A stretch of DNA of 56,497 bases from Tissierellia bacterium (GTDB lineage Bacteria; Bacillota; Clostridia; Tissierellales; Tepidimicrobiaceae). The stretch's first letter is position 1. Each line of letters starts with the position of its first letter. The notes under the pieces were generated by a model. That model was given only the letters and a program-made list of their open reading frames with translations, did not search any database and was not told the origin of the DNA. Position numbers and translations under genes: made by a program. The stretch covers positions 1-56,497 of the forward strand of contig JAAYEU010000108.1 in assembly GCA_012728595.1 (NCBI GenBank), written 5' to 3'. Positions 36,636 to 45,251 of the stretch are shown here, piece after piece.

Positions 36636-38063
36636 ATGTATGATGTAGTCATAGTTGGAGCTGGAATAATAGGTACATTTATTGCTAGAGAATTGTCCAG
36701 ATATGATTTAAAGATACTACTTCTGGATAAAGAAAACGATGTTTCTAACGGAACTACCAAGGCGAATACTGCTATAATACACGCTGGATTCGACGCTCCT
36801 TATAATAGCAAAATGGGATATTTTAATGTAAGGGGTAACCCTATGTTTGATAAGATTTGTCATGAGTTAGATGTTCCTTTTAAGAGAGTGGGTTCTTTAG
36901 TTCTAGCTTTCGATGAAGAGGATTTGAGAACTTTAGAAAAATTATATGAAAATGGATCAAAATCAGGGGTAACTCAGATGGAAATATTAGATGGAGAAGA
37001 AGCACAACAAATAGAAGCTAATATATCTAAAAAGGTCAAGGGAGCCTTATATGCCAAAACTGCTGGTATTATTGGGCCTTGGGAGTTGGCTATAGCTTTA
37101 GCTGAAAACGCTATGGAAAATGGTGTTGACTTAAGATTAAATACTGAAGTTATGGATGTTACCAGATTGAACGATGGTTATAGCATAGTCACCAATAAAG
37201 GAAATATAATGAGCAAAATCCTTATTAATTGTGCTGGAGTACATGCAGACAAGTTAAACAATATGGTATCAAATAATAGATTTAAAATTATTCCTAAAAA
37301 GGGACAATATTTCCTCCTAGATAAAACAGTCGGAAATCTAGTCAATAAAATAATATTTCAATGTCCGACTGATAGAGGTAAGGGTATTGTGGTAACCCCA
37401 ACAGTGCATGGAAATTTAATAATAGGGCCTGATAGCGAAATAATTGAAGAAAAGGAGGATACAGCTACAGAAAGCCACAGATTAAAATTTATTAGGCAGG
37501 TAGCTGAAAAATCGGTACCTAACATTCCATTTGATCATGTAATTACAACTTTTGCAGGGGTTAGAGCTGAACCAGACACAGGAGATTTTATAATTGAAGA
37601 AGCGGAAGATTCCCCTGGATTTATAAATGTTGCTGGCATTAAATCACCAGGTTTGTCTGCTTCACCAGCCATAGCTGAATACGTTGTAAATCTAGTTAAG
37701 GAAATTTACGGCAGTATAAAGGAAAAAAACTTCAACCCCTTTAGAAAAAGAGTAATTAGATTTGCAAAACTATCGGATGAAGAAAAGGATGAATTGATAA
37801 AAAAAGATCATCGTTATGGTAATATAATCTGCCGCTGTGAAACTATAACAGAAGGAGAAATAATAGACGCTATTCATAGGAAGGCTGGTGCAACCACCGT
37901 CGATGGAGTAAAGAGAAGGGCAAGGCCAGGTTCTGGTAGATGTCAAGGGGGTTTTTGCTTACCTCGTGTAATGGAGTTATTGGCTAGAGAAAAGAATAAA
38001 AATATGGAAGAAATATTAAAGGATGGTTTAGGTTCCTATATATTGACGGGTAGGACTAAATAA
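36636..38063 (+). CDS. Anaerobic glycerol-3-phosphate dehydrogenase, GlpA-like large subunit
   Basis: A 475-residue FAD enzyme: N-terminal DAO fold with VVIVGAGIIGTFIAREL (3-19) and a C-terminal [2Fe-2S]-binding BFD-like domain with cysteines in ICRCETIT and GRCQGGFCLP. The clostridial type oxidises glycerol-3-phosphate to dihydroxyacetone phosphate with two partner genes that follow. ATG at 36636 follows AAAGGGGG; the frame is open from 36582 but that part is the leader terminator. Genes downstream at 20 and 14 bases form one operon. Oxidation of glycerol-3-phosphate is inferred from this context and the divergent glp operon. Confidence 0.9.
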   Translation: MYDVVIVGAGIIGTFIARELSRYDLKILLLDKENDVSNGTTKANTAIIHAGFDAPYNSKMGYFNVRGNPMFDKICHELDVPFKRVGSLVLAFDEEDLRTLEKLYENGSKSGVTQMEILDGEEAQQIEANISKKVKGALYAKTAGIIGPWELAIALAENAMENGVDLRLNTEVMDVTRLNDGYSIVTNKGNIMSKILINCAGVHADKLNNMVSNNRFKIIPKKGQYFLLDKTVGNLVNKIIFQCPTDRGKGIVVTPTVHGNLIIGPDSEIIEEKEDTATESHRLKFIRQVAEKSVPNIPFDHVITTFAGVRAEPDTGDFIIEEAEDSPGFINVAGIKSPGLSASPAIAEYVVNLVKEIYGSIKEKNFNPFRKRVIRFAKLSDEEKDELIKKDHRYGNIICRCETITEGEIIDAIHRKAGATTVDGVKRRARPGSGRCQGGFCLPRVMELLAREKNKNMEEILKDGLGSYILTGRTK

Positions 38064-38083
38064 CCATATTGGAGGTGATAAAT

Positions 38084-39340
38084 TTGAACTATGATTTAGT
38101 TGTAATTGGAGGGGGACCTGCTGGTTTAGCTGCTGCAATTAGTGCTAGAAGAAAAGGTATAAAGGACATACTGATTATAGAGAGGGATAGAGAGTTAGGG
38201 GGTATTTTAAATCAATGCATCCACAATGGCTTTGGATTGCATCTTTTCAAAAAAGAGCTAACTGGTCCTGAATATGCAAAGTGTTTTATAGATGAAGTCA
38301 GGGAGCTTAACATAGATTATAAGTTAAATACATTTGTGTTAGATATAGACGATAAAAAGGAGTTATCTGTAATTAACTCCAGGGATGGATTTTTTAAAAT
38401 TCAAGCAAAAGCAATAATCCTAGCCATGGGTTGTAGAGAAAGGCCAAGGGGAGCTATTAATATCCCCGGTTCTAGGCCCAGCGGAATATTTACCGCTGGA
38501 ACTGCTCAAAGACTAATTAATATGGAAGGATATATGGTGGGTAAAAAAGCTGTAATATTAGGTTCAGGTGATATTGGACTAATTATGGCTAGAAGGTTGA
38601 CTTTGGAGGGCGCAAAGGTAGAGGCAGTAGCAGAAATCATGCCCTATCCTAATGGACTAAATAGGAACATTGTTCAATGTTTAGAGGATTTTAACATACC
38701 CCTTTTGTTAGAACATACAGTAATAGAAATTAAAGGTAAAGATAGGCTAGAAGGAGTCATTTTAGCAAAAGTTGATGAAAATAGAAGTGTAATAAGAGGG
38801 ACTGAAAAATACATTGAATGCGATACTTTAATCCTTTCAGTAGGACTCATCCCCGAAAATGAACTGTCAAAAAGTGCAGGCATAGAAATCGACCCACTTA
38901 CCTTTGGACCTATAGTTGATGAATCCTTAGAAACCAGCATTAAAGGAATATTTGCTTGTGGGAATGTGCTCCACGTCCACGACCTGGTAGACAATGTTAC
39001 CCTGGAAGCCTATAAAGCTGGTGAAAAAGCAGCAGAATATATTAAGAAAACCAGCAAAGAAAGGGTATTGAAAACAAAAAAAGTGAAATTATATCCGGGT
39101 AATGGTATTAGATATGTTCTCCCCCAGTATGTAAATATTGATGATTTAGACAACAATTTAAAACTGTTTTTCAGAGTAAATGATATATATAGAGATATTG
39201 AAATATTAATAGAGTCTAATGGAAGCCTCATAAAGAAAATAAAGAAAAATCAAGTATTCCCATCACAAATGGAATCCATTACCCTTGATAAAAAATTACT
39301 GACTGAAATAGACCAAGAAATTTTAATTAATGTAAAATGA
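38084..39340 (+). CDS. FAD/NAD-linked oxidoreductase, GlpB-like partner
   Basis: About 418 residues. An FAD-binding Rossmann motif (LVVIGGGPAGLAAAISARR) and an NAD-binding one (AVILGSGDIGLIMARRL) mark a pyridine-nucleotide-disulfide-type flavoprotein without the CxxxxC pair. GGILNQCIHNGFGLH is typical of the clostridial glycerol-3-phosphate dehydrogenase partner. TTG at 38084 is chosen because GGAGGTG is seven bases upstream; the frame otherwise extends to 38069. It may pass electrons from GlpA to NAD or another carrier; that is inference. Confidence 0.88.
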   Translation: MNYDLVVIGGGPAGLAAAISARRKGIKDILIIERDRELGGILNQCIHNGFGLHLFKKELTGPEYAKCFIDEVRELNIDYKLNTFVLDIDDKKELSVINSRDGFFKIQAKAIILAMGCRERPRGAINIPGSRPSGIFTAGTAQRLINMEGYMVGKKAVILGSGDIGLIMARRLTLEGAKVEAVAEIMPYPNGLNRNIVQCLEDFNIPLLLEHTVIEIKGKDRLEGVILAKVDENRSVIRGTEKYIECDTLILSVGLIPENELSKSAGIEIDPLTFGPIVDESLETSIKGIFACGNVLHVHDLVDNVTLEAYKAGEKAAEYIKKTSKERVLKTKKVKLYPGNGIRYVLPQYVNIDDLDNNLKLFFRVNDIYRDIEILIESNGSLIKKIKKNQVFPSQMESITLDKKLLTEIDQEILINVK

Positions 39341-39354
39341 TGGGAGGGATTTAG

Positions 39355-39720
39355 ATGGACAAAATAGAAAAGACTTGCATAATATGTCCTATTGGATGTA
39401 ATTTGATTATAGAAAAGGATCCTGAGTCCAAAGATGGATATCGAGTTAGTGGTAATAAATGTAATAGGGGATTACAATATGCAATTGAAGAGATGATCAA
39501 TCCTACCAGAATTCTTACATCTACTGTCAAAATAAGGGGAGTATCCAATAAAATGTTGCCAGTACGAACTGATAGAGCTATTCCAAAGGGTAAGCTCTTC
39601 CAAGTGATGGATGTATTGAAGGAGCTAGAGGTAGAATTGCCCATTAAAGCTGGAGATTTGATTATAGAAAATATTTCTAATACCAATGCTAATTTAATTG
39701 CTAGCAAATCCATTGTCTAA
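39355..39720 (+). CDS. DUF1667 protein, third component of the glycerol-3-phosphate dehydrogenase set
   Basis: A 121-residue cytosolic protein of family DUF1667. The N-terminal cluster CIICPIGC with a further cysteine in GNKCNRG (about residue 38) could bind an iron-sulfur cluster. It commonly follows the two flavoprotein genes in Firmicutes and is assumed to be an electron-transfer partner in place of E. coli GlpC. ATG after GGGAGG. Ends at a bidirectional terminator. Confidence 0.85.
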   Translation: MDKIEKTCIICPIGCNLIIEKDPESKDGYRVSGNKCNRGLQYAIEEMINPTRILTSTVKIRGVSNKMLPVRTDRAIPKGKLFQVMDVLKELEVELPIKAGDLIIENISNTNANLIASKSIV

Positions 39721-39749
39721 AATATGGGGTCCAATAGACCCCATATTTT
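39719..39749. terminator. Bidirectional terminator between DUF1667 gene and oxidoreductase beta
   Basis: AAAATATGGGGTC (39719-39731) pairs with GACCCCATATTTT (39737-39749), loop CAATA. It overlaps the ends of both convergent genes. Confidence 0.85.
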
Positions 39750-40597
39750 TACATAAATTCCTCCAACAATTTTTTTGCATCCATTGGGTCAAGTTTCCTA
39801 TTTACAAGGGCTGGCCCTTCTTTTATAACTTGAAATCTATCCTCATAACTTTCTTTTTCTGCTTTATAAATGATTCCAATGGGGATTTTATCTCCAAATT
39901 CTAAGGCCTTTTTAAGGGCCTCTTCTTTATTAGAATAATCGTAATCCTCTGGTAAATGGTATATTCTTTCCTTATACCATGAAAAAGTATTTACCCTATT
40001 CCATACTACGCAAGGCTGTAGTATGTCTACTAAGGCATAACCCCTATAATTGATAGCCTCCTTCATTAGTTTTACCAGATGGGGGATGTCACCAGAAAAG
40101 CCTCTAGCGACAAAACCAGCCCCCATTATCAAGGCTAAGGCTAAAGGCTGTAGTGGTTCAACCTTTACCCCTTCACATTGTAGAGTAGTTTTTTGGCCCA
40201 TGGCAGTAGTTGGTGATGCCTGACCTTTGGTTAGTCCATATATCTGGTTGTTATGAACGAAATGGGCTATATCTATATTTCTTCTTATTGTATGGATAAA
40301 ATGATTTCCGCCTTCCCCGTATGTATCTCCATCTCCAGATTCCACAATAACCTTTAGCTTCTTATTAGCCAATTTAATTCCTATAGCAACGGGCAGTGCT
40401 CTTCCATGTAATCCATTGAATCCATTTATACTTATGTAATGAGGCATCTTTGCAGCCTGACCTATCCCTGTGGTAATAACTACTTGATGAGGCTCAATTT
40501 TTAATTCTTCCAAAGCCTGTTTTAGGGCTGTTCTAATCATATAGTTCCCACAGCCAGGACACCAGGATGGTTTATAGAGCTTATATTCGTATTCCAC
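39749..40597 (-). CDS. 2-oxoacid:ferredoxin oxidoreductase beta subunit
   Basis: A 282-residue thiamine-diphosphate subunit. The opening KPSWCPGCGNY (about 9-19) gives cysteines for the iron-sulfur cluster, GDGDTYGEGGNHFIH is the TPP/magnesium site, and QIYGLTKGQASPTT is typical of this class. GTG start after GGGGG. It needs an alpha/gamma partner; none is adjacent, and the alpha gene in the window (20945-22632) is frameshifted and 17 kb away. Single-gene unit on the minus strand. Substrate (pyruvate, 2-oxoglutarate or branched 2-oxoacid) is not determinable. Confidence 0.92.
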   Translation of the reverse strand: MEYEYKLYKPSWCPGCGNYMIRTALKQALEELKIEPHQVVITTGIGQAAKMPHYISINGFNGLHGRALPVAIGIKLANKKLKVIVESGDGDTYGEGGNHFIHTIRRNIDIAHFVHNNQIYGLTKGQASPTTAMGQKTTLQCEGVKVEPLQPLALALIMGAGFVARGFSGDIPHLVKLMKEAINYRGYALVDILQPCVVWNRVNTFSWYKERIYHLPEDYDYSNKEEALKKALEFGDKIPIGIIYKAEKESYEDRFQVIKEGPALVNRKLDPMDAKKLLEEFM

Positions 40598-40682
40598 TAT
40601 AAAACCCCCTTTATTATAAAGGTTTATTATATATATTCTAGCCTTATATATTTTCTTACCCTTATTTTGCCTCCATTAAAAA

Positions 40683-40742
40683 ACAAAAACCGATACAACC
40701 CTAACTATTGTGCATATAGCAAATATTTAAGGATGTATCGGT
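40683..40742 (-). terminator. Intrinsic terminator of the AGCS symporter gene
   Basis: On the minus strand ACCGATACATCC (40731-40742) pairs with GGGTTGTATCGGT (40689-40700) with one mismatch, followed by TTTTTGTTTTTT. It lies just after the symporter stop. Confidence 0.75.
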
Positions 40743-40766
40743 AGTTTTAATACTCACATTTCATTT

Positions 40767-42236
40767 CTATTTTATTGTTGTGGTTCCTAATCTCTTTCTT
40801 AGCTTTGGACTTCTCTTAACCTTCTCAGCGTCAACGTTTTCAAACTGGTATTCCCAATGGATGCGACCTTTGTTAATGCAATCATCGTAATCATTTAGTA
40901 TTTCAACCACTTCTTTTGATAATAAGAACAATACTATAATATTTGGCATTGCCATTATACCCATAAACATATCTGCTAAATTCCATACAAACCCCGGATC
41001 TATCATAGTACCAATTACTAGAGCAACAATTACTAAGGCTTTAAACCCATTTAAAGTTATAGGATTAGAATTAAATACATATTTTACATTGGATTCAGCA
41101 AAAAAGTACCATCCAACTATCGTAGTTAATGAGAAAAAGCTTAAGCATATTGATAAAAACATTCCACCAAAGGTACCAAATCCAGAAGCAAAACCTGTTT
41201 GAGTCATAACCGTCGCTGTTTGAGCCATTTCAGCTGCCGGTATATTTGGGTTATATGCACCCGATGTAATGTTCACCATGACTGTTGATAAACAGATTAA
41301 GAAGGTGGATATAAATACTCCTGTCATAGCTGTAAATCCTTGTTCAGCAGGGTGATCTGTATCTGCGACTGCATGGGAGTGAGGGGTTGAACCCATACCA
41401 GCTTCATTAGAAAATAGGCCTCTTGCCAATCCAAATCTGATAGTCTGTTGTATTGTTATTCCAAGTACACCACCACCAATAGCAGATGGCTTAAAGGCTC
41501 CAACAAAAATGCTCTTCATTGCAGGGATGAAACTACCTATATTTATTAAAACTATCACTAAACTTCCCACTATATAGAAGCCAGCCATAAAAGGTACAAT
41601 TTTTTCGGCAAATGATGCAATCCTTCCCATACCTCCTACAAGTATGAGGGCAACCACTATAGCTAATACTATGGAGGTAATAGATACAGGTAGTCCAAAT
41701 GCATCATTTACAGAAACTGCTATTGAATTAGATTGTACCATAATTCCAACAATACCTAGTGCAAATATACAGGTTACAGCAAAGAACATAGCCATTCTTT
41801 TAGATTTTAATCCATTCTTTATATAGTAAGCAGGTCCTCCAACTAGTTCCCCATTTTTAACTTCCCTATATTTTTGTGCTAAAACTGATTCACTAAATAT
41901 AGTGGCCATTCCGAAAAAAGCAGAAACTAGCATCCAGAAAGCTGCCCCAGGGCCTCCTGCAGCAATGGCTGTTGCTACCCCTACTATATTACCTGTACCA
42001 ACTTGAGCTGCGACAGCAGTTGATAGGGCTTGAAAAGGTGTCATTTTCCCATCTTCAGCTGGTTTTTTCTTCACTATATCTAGTATCATCTTCTTTAATG
42101 CAGGGAAGACTCTGGTAAACTGTGGGAATTTCAATTTAATAGTCATAAAAACTCCTATGCCAATTAGTGCAAATATTAAAACGTAATCCCACAAAATGGT
42201 GTTTACAATATCTACTATCCCTTTAAAATAGTCCAT
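40767..42236 (-). CDS. AGCS-family sodium:amino acid symporter, probable glutamine transporter
   Basis: A 489-residue membrane protein of the alanine/glycine:cation symporter family (AlsT/GlnT/DagA). The sodium-dependent family signature GTGNIVGVATAIAAGGPGAA is near residue 77. About ten membrane helices are visible. ATG follows GGAGG. Directly upstream on the same strand is a GlnK/GlnL-like two-component system; in Bacillus subtilis that pair controls glnT, an AGCS transporter for glutamine. Glutamine is therefore the preferred substrate, but alanine or glycine cannot be ruled out. Confidence 0.9.
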   Translation of the reverse strand: MDYFKGIVDIVNTILWDYVLIFALIGIGVFMTIKLKFPQFTRVFPALKKMILDIVKKKPAEDGKMTPFQALSTAVAAQVGTGNIVGVATAIAAGGPGAAFWMLVSAFFGMATIFSESVLAQKYREVKNGELVGGPAYYIKNGLKSKRMAMFFAVTCIFALGIVGIMVQSNSIAVSVNDAFGLPVSITSIVLAIVVALILVGGMGRIASFAEKIVPFMAGFYIVGSLVIVLINIGSFIPAMKSIFVGAFKPSAIGGGVLGITIQQTIRFGLARGLFSNEAGMGSTPHSHAVADTDHPAEQGFTAMTGVFISTFLICLSTVMVNITSGAYNPNIPAAEMAQTATVMTQTGFASGFGTFGGMFLSICLSFFSLTTIVGWYFFAESNVKYVFNSNPITLNGFKALVIVALVIGTMIDPGFVWNLADMFMGIMAMPNIIVLFLLSKEVVEILNDYDDCINKGRIHWEYQFENVDAEKVKRSPKLRKRLGTTTIK

Positions 42237-42338
42237 AACATAACCTCCAATTTAATTGTTGCCTAAATTATAATAATCCACCTTCAAATGGCTACAAAAA
42301 GTTTCAAAAGGCAGCAAAATTTAAATTCCCAATAATTC

Positions 42339-42371
42339 AAAAAAAAATAGATGGAAATAGCATTCCATCTA
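42339..42371 (-). terminator. Intrinsic terminator of the two-component operon
   Basis: TAGATGGAA (42363-42371, minus strand reading) pairs with TTCCATCTA (42348-42356), and nine T residues follow. It overlaps the stop of the response regulator and separates it from the symporter. Confidence 0.85.
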
Positions 42372-43211
42372 ATTTTCTGCCTCCCTCTTCCCATAATACA
42401 CCATACCATCCATGAATTTTTTTATATTGACCTTTCCCCTTTTATCACTCTTTCCCCTAATATAATCCATTTCTATTTTAATCTGCTCAAAACTATATAG
42501 GCCATTGGAGTATTCAGTGAAAATTTCATTCATATAATCCTCTATCCCTAAATTGGCCAAGTTTATCAATCCAACAGTTGCAGTTCTTCTGATTCTTTGC
42601 TCCATGGACTTTGGATTATCGCTAAAGCGACTACACAGTTCTTTTATAGTAAAATCAGCCATACTCTGATTGGTGTCTATTAAATAATTAGCAAGCGTAA
42701 TTATATCTTGGCTGCCCACTTCTCCTATTATTCCAATCCTTTCCATAACCCTTTCTATACCTTTAACACTATCCATCTGACTTTCCCTGGAAGTATTTAG
42801 GTCTGATGTAAATATATTTTGTATTTGATCCAGTTTTTTATTCATGTTAAGTCTTTCTATTACCTTTTTAATTACTGCTTGTACTTCAATGGCATTAATT
42901 GGTTTTGAAATATAATATTCTATACCACTTTGGTAAGCTTTAGCTACCATATCTTTAGAGGATACCTGTGAAATCATAATAAACTGAATGTCGCTGTAAA
43001 TGCTCTTTACTTCTTTAATTAAGCTAATCCCATCCTTTCCAGGCATTAATAGGTCCACCAACACAATATCCGGTTTTAAGACTTTTATATCCTTTAATGC
43101 AGATACTCCATCGTAAGCTTTCCCAATTACATCCCCTAAATTCTTATCGATGATTATTTTTTCCAATATTTTTACTATATTCTTATCATCTTCTACTATG
43201 AATATTCTCAA
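42369..43211 (-). CDS. Response regulator, GlnL (YcbB)-like
   Basis: A 280-residue regulator. N-terminal receiver domain: acidic pocket in VEDD (residues about 6-9), phospho-acceptor D in VLVDLLMPGKDG and lysine in YISKPI. The C-terminal region (about 165-260; SRFSDNPKSMEQRIRRTA) matches the YcbB/GlnL output domain. In B. subtilis GlnL controls glutaminase and glutamine transport. The start is TTG, six bases after GGAGGTG, which lies within the last codons of the kinase gene, so the two are translationally coupled. It is likely to control the neighbouring symporter gene. Confidence 0.9.
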   Translation of the reverse strand: MRIFIVEDDKNIVKILEKIIIDKNLGDVIGKAYDGVSALKDIKVLKPDIVLVDLLMPGKDGISLIKEVKSIYSDIQFIMISQVSSKDMVAKAYQSGIEYYISKPINAIEVQAVIKKVIERLNMNKKLDQIQNIFTSDLNTSRESQMDSVKGIERVMERIGIIGEVGSQDIITLANYLIDTNQSMADFTIKELCSRFSDNPKSMEQRIRRTATVGLINLANLGIEDYMNEIFTEYSNGLYSFEQIKIEMDYIRGKSDKRGKVNIKKFMDGMVYYGKREAEN

Positions 43212-44480
43212 TTATGACACCTCCAGCGACTTTCTAGGTATATACATGTAAAAGATAGTTCCCCTTCCTTTAGTGGAATTTACCTTTAGATTTCCTTCTA
43301 ATTGTTCTTCAACCATATATTTAACTACACTTAATCCAAGTCCTCGATTGATTTCACCAGTACTATAGTCTATTTTGGTAGAAAAGCCTGGAGAGAAAAT
43401 ATACTTTAAATCTTCTTCATCTATTCCAATCCCGTTGTCAGAGACTATAAGGATGTGATGGTCATTATCGGTTCTATGGATGATTTCTATTTTCCCTCCA
43501 TCCGAGTCAGACAAGGCATCTATACTATTCATTACAAGATTGCGTAATATAGACATGAGATGGTAATGCTTAGAAGTATAAAAATTATCTTGTATATGGA
43601 ATATTAACTCAATATCTTTATCAAGCCTATTGATTTCTCTTTTCATGGTCTCAGATAGTATGCTTATAATATCTTTAAAATTCATACCCCTATCCTTAAA
43701 TTGATTCTCTGTAATTTGCCCTATGCCCCTAACTATCAATTCATTTTCTTTCTTTATTTCATGAATGTCCCTAGCAATTGAGATAGCCTGAGAAGCCCAG
43801 CTTTCCCTATCTTTATTATTTTGAATTTTTTCAAATAAGTTGTAGGAATTGGACATTACCTTTTCTATATTATCCATATTTTTTTCCATCCAATACATTT
43901 CCGTTTTCAATTCCGATATTAGCCACAACAGCTTCTTGTAACGCCTCTCGTGTTCCTCCTTCATTAGAAACATTCTATAATACTTGAGTAAATTTAAAGC
44001 AATCCAAATTATAGATGAACGAACTAAGGCTATTAAGAGCAGGGTAGAAATCAAATCAAATGGAAAATTACTTAGCGTAAATCTAGCTCTAGTAAACATT
44101 TCGATTATATTAGCACCAAAGTCGCTAAAAGTAGTTATTAGGAATATAAAGTTTATATTGTCCCTATCTCCCCTATCTATCAATAATGAATAAATAAGGG
44201 AATAAAAAATGTAAAAGAGTATTTCCAGTTGATAAGAAATTACTACATTCTTAAGATTGCCCCTCGTTAAATAGTATATAGCTAACCTGAAAAGATATAC
44301 CATTAAGCCAGATAACAAACCAGTTTGAACTGGTTTTAAATCTTCATAATAAAGGAGTAATATGACAAAGGCAATGATACCAGCCGAAACTCGAAAATCA
44401 TTTATCATTAACCCTATGCTAATTTGGGATGCCAATCCAACTAATAGGGAAACCAAAAGCATCTTCTTATTAAACTTCAA
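43212..44480 (-). CDS. Membrane sensor histidine kinase, GlnK-like
   Basis: About 422 residues. Residues about 8-170 carry several membrane segments; then a linker with the phospho-acceptor histidine in ARDIHEIKKEN, and a C-terminal HATPase with N box LRNLVMNSIDAL, G1 SDNGIGID and G2 GLGLSVVKYMVE. TTG at 44480 is preferred (eight bases after AGGGG); the frame is open to GTG at 44489. It immediately precedes the response regulator gene. The signal, by analogy with GlnK, is glutamine or a related nitrogen signal. Confidence 0.9.
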   Translation of the reverse strand: MKFNKKMLLVSLLVGLASQISIGLMINDFRVSAGIIAFVILLLYYEDLKPVQTGLLSGLMVYLFRLAIYYLTRGNLKNVVISYQLEILFYIFYSLIYSLLIDRGDRDNINFIFLITTFSDFGANIIEMFTRARFTLSNFPFDLISTLLLIALVRSSIIWIALNLLKYYRMFLMKEEHERRYKKLLWLISELKTEMYWMEKNMDNIEKVMSNSYNLFEKIQNNKDRESWASQAISIARDIHEIKKENELIVRGIGQITENQFKDRGMNFKDIISILSETMKREINRLDKDIELIFHIQDNFYTSKHYHLMSILRNLVMNSIDALSDSDGGKIEIIHRTDNDHHILIVSDNGIGIDEEDLKYIFSPGFSTKIDYSTGEINRGLGLSVVKYMVEEQLEGNLKVNSTKGRGTIFYMYIPRKSLEVS

Positions 44481-44582
44481 ACATTTCACCCCTAATTAAG
44501 TATATATAATTTGAATAATTACTGCAATCGATTATAAAACGGCTGAATAAGTAGTCGGTAATAAAAAATCTATAGGATTATG

Positions 44583-45251
44583 TTATCTATTTTTTCTAAA
44601 TAAGCCAGTAGCTCTATTAATATCTATTACAAATATTATACCTGCCCCAGGTTTTTCAATATCCAAGCTTTCATTGATCGCTTCTAATATGGTTTCCGTA
44701 TCTTTTGTCTCACTTATAATTAGAATTATATCTTTTTCTGGTTCTATTTCCATATTAAATAGCTTTTCCTTCTCATGTATCCCTGCTCCTCTCCCATGTA
44801 TTATAGTGCCTCCTGTTGCACCAGCCCTTCTTGCTGCTTCTATAACTTCATCTGCTAATCCCCTATCTACAATTGTTATAATGGCTTCAATTGACATAAC
44901 ATTCCCACCTTTCTTATTAGGATTTGACTTTATTTTTAATCCTTTCAACCCTATTACTCTATTTAGAGGAATAGAAAAGGCTATTCCTTTATTAGGTTTA
45001 TGGAAATGAAATTCTTTTGCCAGCTCTTCATGGAATACTTCTTCCAATTCTTCTTCAATAACCATCATTAAAATCTCTTTTCTAATTTCATCTAACCCAA
45101 GGATTTTAAGAAGATTGCTGTTAGCAGTCCCTTTTGCTAAAAGAAATGTACCCCCACTTGTACCTAGTTCCTTGGATTTTCTCAAAACTTTACTTCCCTT
45201 TCCAAAATCTACAATAACACAGAAAAGACAAAAGCCTTTATTAATCATCAT
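44583..45251 (-). CDS. Tandem PII-like regulatory protein
   Basis: About 222 residues made of two PII-like halves. The first spans about 5-105, the second about 120-215 with the clear PII pattern AITIVDRGLADEVIEAARRAGA cut to IITIVDRGLADEVIEAARRA, and GATGGTIIHGRGAG before a short T-loop region. Both halves share the fold; the first is less typical (GTSGGTFLLAKG). It overlaps the end of the DUF1538 transporter-like gene by 11 bases, and DUF1538 genes elsewhere also neighbour PII proteins. It probably binds and controls the DUF1538 protein in response to nitrogen or energy. ATG at 45251 is one option; no ideal ribosome site. Confidence 0.82.
   Translation of the reverse strand: MMINKGFCLFCVIVDFGKGSKVLRKSKELGTSGGTFLLAKGTANSNLLKILGLDEIRKEILMMVIEEELEEVFHEELAKEFHFHKPNKGIAFSIPLNRVIGLKGLKIKSNPNKKGGNVMSIEAIITIVDRGLADEVIEAARRAGATGGTIIHGRGAGIHEKEKLFNMEIEPEKDIILIISETKDTETILEAINESLDIEKPGAGIIFVIDINRATGLFRKNR

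Noticed and set aside
38674-38994. 106-codon minus-strand frame
   Set aside because: It is the shadow of the GlpB-like gene in the opposite strand, without its own signals.
39351-39713. 120-codon minus-strand frame
   Set aside because: It is antisense to the DUF1667 gene, whose cysteine motif and ribosome site are convincing.
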